Of a stretch of 39,877 bases of DNA, positions 33,495 through 39,877 are shown in pieces. This DNA comes from Planctomycetota bacterium. Lineage in GTDB: Bacteria > Planctomycetota > Planctomycetia > Planctomycetales > Planctomycetaceae. The notes below the pieces were generated by a model. That model had not been told where the DNA came from. It made no database searches and worked only from the letters and a program-made list of their open reading frames with translations. A program made the position numbers and the translations under genes. The stretch lies in assembly GCA_021781115.1 (NCBI GenBank), contig JAJXXL010000175.1:1-39877 (forward strand), written 5' to 3'. The first letter of the stretch is position 1; each line of letters begins with the position of its first letter.

Positions 33495-35768
33495 TCAGTT
33501 GAACAGCCGCACCGTGTTTCGGATGTCCTGTGCGGTTTTCGTGCGGTCACTAGTGGGCGCAATCAAGCGGGCCGGGCGGTCCCACTGGGCGGCCGAACGC
33601 AGGCTGTCGGTCAACCGCTGCGGCCGATCGCGGCGGGCCGAGGCCAGGCTCGGTTTCGTGCGTGGCCGCCGCTCGGGCGGCAGATCAAGGAACTGCTCAT
33701 AGTATTTCGCTTCGGGCGAATCGGGCCAGTTCAGCATGATCGTCAGGATTTCTTTCGTCGCCGCGTCGACATTTTCGACGGTTGGTTTTGCTTGCGCCGC
33801 GCCGAAATCACCCAAGTGCAACCCGGCGAGCATCCACAGCGCGCGCAGCGCACGCTGCGTATAACCCAACTGTTGCTTTTGGGCCAGTTGCTCGTAAATT
33901 GCCACGGCGGCGGCAGGATCCTTGTCGATGAACAGGGCGTAATCGGCTTCGATTTCCAGGCGCATGGCGTCTTCGGTGACTTTCGCACGGAACGTATGGG
34001 CTTTGGCGAGTGCCTGCCGAGCGTTTTCGTTGCTGAACCCGCCCGCCTCGGTGTTGAAAACGTGGTTCGCCACCAGGTACCAAGCCCAGGGGTTTTCAGG
34101 ATCGGTGCGCAACACTTCGTCAATTTCCCGCCGGGCCTCGAGCAAGGACTTGCGGCCCTGGTCGTCATTGCGTTTGAAGGCCAGCGCCGCTTCAAGGTGA
34201 AATTCGCCCCAGAACAGATGATCGTCGGCAGCGGCCGGGGGGCGCTGGTTCGCAATCACCAGACCGGTTCGGGCTAAGGGCCCCGACGCCTGCGACAATG
34301 CAACCAGCGCGTGTTGCAACAGGTCGTTTCGCGATGGGCCGGCCACCTCGAGGGTCGCCGGTTTGCCGCCGTTGGCGTCAAAAATGTAAAGCCGGCAACC
34401 GGCGCTGGCATCATTGGCGCTGGCATAGTCGCCCCAGACCACGAACCGGGCGTTCAACTCGTCGGCCAGCGCTTTGAGCACGTCGTCATCCGGGGCCTGT
34501 GCGGCGGCCTTGGCTTTGGCACCTTTTTTCCAGGCTTCTTCGACCTGCCAGATCAACGCCACGTCGAAACCCGGAACCTTCATCAGCTGCGCACACAACT
34601 TCGACGCGAAGGCGGTCGGCGGCTGGCTCGGCGCAAAGTCGATCTGGCGCAGCGGCATCGGCGGCAGAACCACGACCCGCACGCGGTTCTCGTTTTCGAA
34701 TTTCTCCAAGTCGGATTTGTCGAACGGTTTGAGTTCCTGATAACTGGTAGCCGCCGCTGGCTGCCGGCCGAGCGCGTCGAGCATCCCGGCGTCGTTCAGG
34801 TCGAAGACCGAACCGCGGGTCTGATCAGCCAGGGTTCGGGCAAAATCGTTCCATCGAGCCCGCAATCCAGCCGCGGTGGCAGCCAGAACTTCATTGTCGC
34901 GTACATCGGCGCCGCGCCCGAAATCCGACTGGCACAGCACGGCATGCACGGTAATGCCCTTTTGAGCGGCGAGTGCCGCGAGATCCTGGGTTTTGTGCGC
35001 CCGGAGCGGCTGACGAATGCCGCGGGTGCGCTCATTCCGGGCATTCAGGGCAGGGTCCATCCACACGGCTTCGTCGAAGGGCGGCGCGTCGCCCGCGAGA
35101 ATGACAAGCCGGGTCACGCCGCCCCGCCGCCCCGGTTCGTCGACCGGGGTCCAATCGAGCTCTGTGAGGGCCGCGTACAACCCGCGATCGACCTGCTCTT
35201 CAAAATACGGCTCGCCCGCCATGAGCGGAATGGAATTTAACCGGGCGATGATTTCGTCCATACCAGGCTTGTTGTGCGCAACATCGATAAACCGCCGCGT
35301 CAGCACTTCGACAGCCGCGGCTCCGCCCGGCGCTGAAAGCAAGTCGCGGTAGACGACGACCGCCACCCCCAGTTCTTCGACCGAATTATTCTCGTTCTGT
35401 TTGAGCGCGCGGTCCAGCGATTCGACCCATTTCGGCAGGTCGTCCTTCAATGACAGGATGTCGCGGCCCATGCTGTCGGTGCCGTCGATGACAAATGCAA
35501 TTTCGATGCGTTTTTTGAAATCCTGCAGTCCGAATGCCGTGCGCTGATAAAACCCGCGGCTGCGGTCGTAGGGCTTGATGATGCCTTGCGGCTGAATCGC
35601 AAACCCAATCGCCCGCCCCAGCGTTCCAGCAGCCGCCGGGGAGCCGCCCAATGAACCGACCGCGACAGCCGCCGATTGGGCCTGGCACTCGGCGGCAACA
35701 GCAAGCATCGCGATGAACCCGCTCGACGCCAGACAACAATTGACCACGATACATTTCCGGCGAAACAT
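33495..35768 (-). CDS. Exported VWA-domain protein with TolB-N-like and TPR-like regions
   Basis: This 757-residue protein has a signal peptide (about residues 1-30, ending in an ECQAQS type site). Residues about 88-335 form a von Willebrand factor A domain: the MIDAS sequence is D95-x-T97-x-S99 in FVIDGTDSMGRD, and the later acidic loop is LVILAGDAPPFD. Residues about 362-485 (RVVVLPPMPLR, LKALADELNARFVVWGDY) resemble the CsgG/FlgO/TolB-N type domain; this is a looser match. About 515-695 is helical and TPR-like. A strong GGAGGAG lies about 9 nt before ATG35768. The caspase gene is 105 nt upstream on the same strand, so the two are probably co-transcribed. VWA domains mediate metal-dependent protein binding; the partner is unknown. 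Confidence 0.9.
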   Translation of the reverse strand: MFRRKCIVVNCCLASSGFIAMLAVAAECQAQSAAVAVGSLGGSPAAAGTLGRAIGFAIQPQGIIKPYDRSRGFYQRTAFGLQDFKKRIEIAFVIDGTDSMGRDILSLKDDLPKWVESLDRALKQNENNSVEELGVAVVVYRDLLSAPGGAAAVEVLTRRFIDVAHNKPGMDEIIARLNSIPLMAGEPYFEEQVDRGLYAALTELDWTPVDEPGRRGGVTRLVILAGDAPPFDEAVWMDPALNARNERTRGIRQPLRAHKTQDLAALAAQKGITVHAVLCQSDFGRGADVRDNEVLAATAAGLRARWNDFARTLADQTRGSVFDLNDAGMLDALGRQPAAATSYQELKPFDKSDLEKFENENRVRVVVLPPMPLRQIDFAPSQPPTAFASKLCAQLMKVPGFDVALIWQVEEAWKKGAKAKAAAQAPDDDVLKALADELNARFVVWGDYASANDASAGCRLYIFDANGGKPATLEVAGPSRNDLLQHALVALSQASGPLARTGLVIANQRPPAAADDHLFWGEFHLEAALAFKRNDDQGRKSLLEARREIDEVLRTDPENPWAWYLVANHVFNTEAGGFSNENARQALAKAHTFRAKVTEDAMRLEIEADYALFIDKDPAAAVAIYEQLAQKQQLGYTQRALRALWMLAGLHLGDFGAAQAKPTVENVDAATKEILTIMLNWPDSPEAKYYEQFLDLPPERRPRTKPSLASARRDRPQRLTDSLRSAAQWDRPARLIAPTSDRTKTAQDIRNTVRLFN

Positions 35769-35873
35769 GATTCACGCTCCTCCCCCAAAGACGGTGCGTT
35801 TCCCAAACTGAGATTAACTTCGCGCCCGGGCCGATGCCAGAGCAATTATCGATTTCCAGGCGCCATCGCGCAC

Positions 35874-38800
35874 TCACCGGCGACCGCGCAGCAGTTGTCC
35901 CTCCGGCGGAAAAGTGACCGACCGCCTCACTTGTGGCCGCTGTGACTTTTTGTCGCCCGGGCGCAGCATTTTGCCGTCACGGCGTTCGCCGCCGCGAAAT
36001 GCGCCGAGCATTTCCGGCACGCGGCGTTCGACGTAGGCGCCGAGTTCCTCGATCGACGACGCCGCGGCGCCCCGCCGGCCTTCGAGCGCCTCGATGACTG
36101 CGGCTGTGAACAGGCCGTGGCCGGTTTTTTGCCCCGCGTGCATGAGCACATCGTCAAATTCGAACGAGATCTCGCCCGCGTCGCAGGCGAGCAGCACCTG
36201 GGGGCCGAATTGCAGACTGCCGGAGTTGAGCAGGCGGGTTTGATCCATTTCTGCAGAACCGGAATGGCAGGCGTCGATAAGCAACAGGGCCGGGCAGGCG
36301 AGTCGATTCAGGCGCTCGTAGAGGTCCCGCCCCCTGATTGCCGTCGATTCGAGATTGTCGCCAGCGTCTTCGACGAGGTAGTAAAACTCCGGCTGCGCTT
36401 CGACGGCGCCGGGCGCCGCGCGAAACTGGTTTTGGCCGTGCCCGGCGAATAGCACGCAAACGAAGTCATCGGGTTCGACTTCGGCCTCAAGGTCGTCGAG
36501 AGCTTTCAAAATATTGTCGCGTGTGGGCGCGGGCACGCCGCTGGGGGCCCCCGCGCCGTTGGCCAGCACGGCGGCGACGACCTGGTCGAATACCGGGCGG
36601 TCGCCCCCCCCCTCGGTCGCCGCGAGCTGTTTCAGCGCCTGGCCGAGAAACCAGGCGTCGTTGGCTGCACTCCTCAGCGGCTGCAGGTCGTGGCGGGGGG
36701 TGCGAAACGAATTGACGCCGACGCCGAGGTAATGCAACCGCCGCCGCGCGGGCGCGGCCTCGACCTGAAACAACCGCACTTCCGGCAGGGCAAACGCCCC
36801 CTGCCCCGGTTCGCCGACCTCGACCGTGACCACAATCTTGTTCAAACCGCCGCGCAGCACGCTGGCGGGCACGGGCACGCGCACGTCGGCCTGGCTCGAT
36901 TTGAGCGGGTGCGCCGCCAACCGCCGACCGTTGCACCAGACATGCAGCGTCAACTCGCCGCGGGCATCGCCACGGACGGCGTGCAGAGTCAGGTCGAAAT
37001 CGGACTTGTCGCGCAGGTCATGCACGCCCTCGACCTGAATCGCAGGCAGAATCTGGTCATCGGCCAACCCCTTGTTTCGCACGTAATCCTGAATGATCGA
37101 CCGGTCGTGGCGTTCGATGACTTCCAGGATTTTGCGGCGATAATCGAATTTGGTCCAATATTGTTCGGGCACAGTGTTCTTCACGTTTTCGATGCGAAAC
37201 ACATTCTGATCGCGTTTGCTGAACAGCATGTTGAGCGGGGGGTTGATATGCCAGTACATCTGCGCATCAATCAGCGCAATCGACGAATCGTAAACGCCCT
37301 GCGGCGTCCACACGACCCAGTTTGAGGCGTCTTGCAATGGCAGCAGGGTCCACAAGGCGTCGTGCGTCACGTTCGTGGCAACGGTGTACTCTGACTGGCT
37401 GCTGCGAACCGTGACCATCAGCTCGCGACCAGGAATTGGCTGCCCGAGTTCCAGCGGCCAGTCAGCCACCGGAACGTCGTGGCCCGCCGACTTGACGCCG
37501 AAGATCTCGGCCCCTTTTTCAAACCCCGCCGCCCAACCGGGGCTGCCGGATGCGACTTCGTCGACGAACAGTTTGCGGCCGTTCGAACGAAATCGTACCC
37601 CCAGTTCCAGGCGGTGTTCGGACGACAGGCCGAGGTCTTGCAGGCCCCAGGCGCTGATCGTGCCGTCGTCTGATCCTGACACCAGCCACGAGCCATCCTG
37701 GGCGGTCGCCAGGCAGGTCACACGGCCTTCATGCCCCAGAAAACTTCGCAGCAGCGCCCGTCGCAACTCGCGGGGGTTCTGTTCGAGCCCCTTTTGCAGG
37801 GCCGCTTCGTCCCACACGAGGATTCCCGCAACGTAACCGATGGCGGCGAACTTTCGCGCCCCATGTCGAAACCGGGTATAGCACAGGGGAAGGTTGCCGT
37901 TAAGGAGCGGAATCGGACCAACTCGCCCCGATTCCAGGTAAAAATCGCCTCCACGCGGCGCGATGATAATGTCGCGCGTGCCGAACAACCTAGGCGGCGG
38001 CGACTTGCCACTCAGCGGCACCGCTTGCAACCGCCCGCGAATGCTCCGCCCGTCGAGCGTGAATTGCGTGGTTGGGGGCGGGGGCGGCAAGAGTTCTTCA
38101 AAGGCCCCTGTCGCGAATTGAATCGACAATTCACCGGGTCGCGCCCCCTGCACCAGCGCCACGTTGTTTATCGGGCTGCCGCCGTCGCCCGCGCCGGCCT
38201 CGGGCGGGTATTGGCACAGCAAATGGCCGTCGGCGATCGACCAGACGCGAAGCTGATAGCGGGCCGGGGCGCCAGACGTGCGCGGCCGGTCGATGCCGGC
38301 GGCGGCCAGATACCGCCCATCGGCCGAACAGGCCAGTGCCATGACGCGCGATTCAAAGTCCCCACGTTCAAATGCGATGCCGGCACGGCCAAGCTGCTCG
38401 ACCCCGGCCACGACGCCGGGCCGCGGCAGCCATTCCTTGAAGAACCCGGCCACCAGCCGGTCAGACTGCCCCACGCGAACCAGCTTGTCGATGCCGGTAT
38501 GTAACGTCTGCCGCACCAGCAGTTTGTCGTCCAAGCGATGCAGCGTGACATGAGCCCCGGCGGGAATCGGCCCGACGGTTTCAATTTTTGCGCCCGAGGA
38601 ATTGTCGATGACCCATAGATTCAGAACGCCTTCGACCGCAAGATTTCGTGTGGCCGCAGAATCAAGCGGCAACAGATCACTCCACTTTGCAGCGAGGATT
38701 TCGGCCGGTTGCAGGGGTTGCGCCGACACCGCGAATTTATACGACAGCCGGTGGCCCGTCGAGTTGGTCCAATACGTTCCGCGCGGCGCTCGGTCAGCCT

Positions 38801-39647
38801 GAATGAGTTTGCCGTCGCGATGAAGCGCCAGGCGATCGTCCTCAGCCAGAGCCGCGGCCCAAGCGGCCTCGCCAGTCCAGGCAAACGCCGTCGCCGTGCG
38901 ATTCAACCGGGCTGAGAGGGCCGCATCTTCGACTTCGCGGGCGACATTCCACACGCGAACCTGTCCCTCAGCGGTTCCTGAAACAGCCGCGAGCCTGTCG
39001 CCCGCAGTGTTGAATGCCAACTGCCGAACGGCATCGACCTCGGCAGACAGGATCGTCTGCAACTCGGTGCGATCTCCGGCGGTGCGCCACAGCGCGACCC
39101 GGGCGTCTTTCAAACCGGCGGCCCCGTTGTGCGCGACGGCTAGAATGTCGCCTTGCGGGCGGAACGCCACCGCAGTGACGAAATGCTGGCGGGCGCTGAC
39201 TTCGGCCGGCAGCAAGACCTGAACCAGCGCCGGTCGAGCCAGATCAAGGAGCTCGACCAGCGGCTCTTTAATGCCCATGCCACCAAACGCCAGGCGGCGG
39301 CAATTGCCGCTGGCGTCGGGTTGCACATCGAGTGCGAAAATTGTGCCGCGCTGATCGGCCGCAACCGGCCAGCGGATGACGTCTGCCGGGTGCAATTCCA
39401 TTTGTCCGCCGGCAGCTCGCCGTACCTGCCATTTTCTGACGACCTTGTCGTCGCCGGTTGAAAACAGGCAATCGCCACCTTCGTCTCTCGAAAACATCAA
39501 TTGCCGCACAACGCCCGATGGAGACTGCGAATTGGGCCGGAGTATAGGCCGGCCCATCACGTCACGCCGCATCTGCCCCACCGACGTTTCAAACGTCGAA
39601 AGCAAAACCACGATACCCCCCAAGATCGTCGTCAGACTCCGCGACAT
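35874..39647 (-). CDS. Exported caspase-like peptidase with WD40 and PDZ-like regions
   Basis: This 1257-residue protein starts at ATG39647 with GAGGG 4-5 nt upstream; the frame is open to 39692, but the later ATG places the hydrophobic signal (SLTTILGGIVVLLSTFE) at the N-terminus. Residues about 40-660 are WD40-like beta-propeller repeats, the clearest being GHEGRVTCLATAQDGSWLVS near 637. About 676-760 is PDZ-like (GSPGWAAGFEKGAEIFGV). A beta-rich region follows, then a C14 caspase/metacaspase-like domain from about 970 to 1225. The catalytic dyad is intact: H1070 in LFAGHGQN and C1127 in LLIDACHSGSA. It probably cleaves after basic or acidic residues like other C14 members, but specificity is unknown. 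It leads a probable operon with the VWA gene. Confidence 0.93.
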   Translation of the reverse strand: MSRSLTTILGGIVVLLSTFETSVGQMRRDVMGRPILRPNSQSPSGVVRQLMFSRDEGGDCLFSTGDDKVVRKWQVRRAAGGQMELHPADVIRWPVAADQRGTIFALDVQPDASGNCRRLAFGGMGIKEPLVELLDLARPALVQVLLPAEVSARQHFVTAVAFRPQGDILAVAHNGAAGLKDARVALWRTAGDRTELQTILSAEVDAVRQLAFNTAGDRLAAVSGTAEGQVRVWNVAREVEDAALSARLNRTATAFAWTGEAAWAAALAEDDRLALHRDGKLIQADRAPRGTYWTNSTGHRLSYKFAVSAQPLQPAEILAAKWSDLLPLDSAATRNLAVEGVLNLWVIDNSSGAKIETVGPIPAGAHVTLHRLDDKLLVRQTLHTGIDKLVRVGQSDRLVAGFFKEWLPRPGVVAGVEQLGRAGIAFERGDFESRVMALACSADGRYLAAAGIDRPRTSGAPARYQLRVWSIADGHLLCQYPPEAGAGDGGSPINNVALVQGARPGELSIQFATGAFEELLPPPPPTTQFTLDGRSIRGRLQAVPLSGKSPPPRLFGTRDIIIAPRGGDFYLESGRVGPIPLLNGNLPLCYTRFRHGARKFAAIGYVAGILVWDEAALQKGLEQNPRELRRALLRSFLGHEGRVTCLATAQDGSWLVSGSDDGTISAWGLQDLGLSSEHRLELGVRFRSNGRKLFVDEVASGSPGWAAGFEKGAEIFGVKSAGHDVPVADWPLELGQPIPGRELMVTVRSSQSEYTVATNVTHDALWTLLPLQDASNWVVWTPQGVYDSSIALIDAQMYWHINPPLNMLFSKRDQNVFRIENVKNTVPEQYWTKFDYRRKILEVIERHDRSIIQDYVRNKGLADDQILPAIQVEGVHDLRDKSDFDLTLHAVRGDARGELTLHVWCNGRRLAAHPLKSSQADVRVPVPASVLRGGLNKIVVTVEVGEPGQGAFALPEVRLFQVEAAPARRRLHYLGVGVNSFRTPRHDLQPLRSAANDAWFLGQALKQLAATEGGGDRPVFDQVVAAVLANGAGAPSGVPAPTRDNILKALDDLEAEVEPDDFVCVLFAGHGQNQFRAAPGAVEAQPEFYYLVEDAGDNLESTAIRGRDLYERLNRLACPALLLIDACHSGSAEMDQTRLLNSGSLQFGPQVLLACDAGEISFEFDDVLMHAGQKTGHGLFTAAVIEALEGRRGAAASSIEELGAYVERRVPEMLGAFRGGERRDGKMLRPGDKKSQRPQVRRSVTFPPEGQLLRGRR

Positions 39648-39877
39648 TTGACCCTCGGTCCGATGGATTTCGACGAACGTTGAATTCGTCACGCGTGCAA
39701 GGACAGGTTGGCAGTAGAAAAAGCGTGGCGACGCTGGAAGCGAGTCGCCATGTTTGCGATCGACCCAGGGGGCTGCACCGTGGGAGACATCTGACGCCCT
39801 CCTGGCAGGCCCCTTTATCCTGAAGCGTCGACCGCACCCGCCAACTCATGGATTCTAGCCGGATTGGGATTTATGTT

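Noticed and set aside
39589-39849. 86-codon minus-strand frame at the right edge overlapping the start of the caspase gene
   Set aside because: It overlaps the caspase signal-peptide region in another frame and shows no domain; the right-edge sequence upstream of the caspase gene looks like a promoter region.

Overview
The window looks like chromosomal DNA from a GC-rich planctomycete. The best evidence is a pair of large exported proteins with the LEPR-XLL-type N-terminal signal of that phylum (variants LEERALLSA and LESRWLLA). Supporting evidence is an exported caspase/WD40/PDZ protein, a membrane Ser/Thr kinase with a long repeat-rich C-terminus, and an mre cell-shape cluster. No rRNA, tRNA, CRISPR array, insertion sequence or phage gene was recognised. 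The genus cannot be fixed from the sequence alone.

Layout. (1) 1-2.8 kb: edge of a polysaccharide locus, with a 5'-truncated GT61-type glycosyltransferase carrying exact 38-residue N-terminal repeats, then a left-handed beta-helix acyltransferase. (2) 2.9-5.8 kb: glyA on the minus strand, and divergently a BRCT + MerR-like HTH + TPR fusion protein. (3) 5.8-11.1 kb, minus strand: mreB-mreC-mreD-mrdA (elongasome), followed by a 78-residue single-pass membrane protein; rodA is not in the window. (4) 11.5-13.1 kb, plus strand: motA-motB flagellar stator genes, with an unusual MotB C-terminal domain. (5) 13.2-16.2 kb, minus strand: a probable four-gene operon of sugar-phosphate isomerase/epimerase-like protein, Trm112-like protein, an apparently exported SAM methyltransferase (1-nt stop/start overlap with the Trm112 gene) and a CPBP intramembrane protease. 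(6) 16.3-28.7 kb, minus strand: a 3161-residue repetitive surface protein and a 906-residue surface protein that share a C-terminal DUF5648-like region and a short terminal motif. (7) 28.7-30.1 kb: about 1.45 kb with no convincing gene, including a short very AT-rich hairpin-forming island. (8) 30.1-39.6 kb: a Ser/Thr kinase with one membrane segment and a TPR-like C-terminal half, convergent with a two-gene unit of exported caspase-WD40-PDZ protein and exported VWA protein.

How the genes may work together. mreBCD/mrdA and motAB are core cell-envelope and motility functions. The two LEPR-XLL-type proteins are probably a surface adhesin or matrix pair. The kinase, VWA and caspase genes form the most suggestive accessory group: a sensing/phosphorylation module next to a peptidase module, which could be an envelope stress or cell-fate system. 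That functional link is inference from proximity and domain content only.
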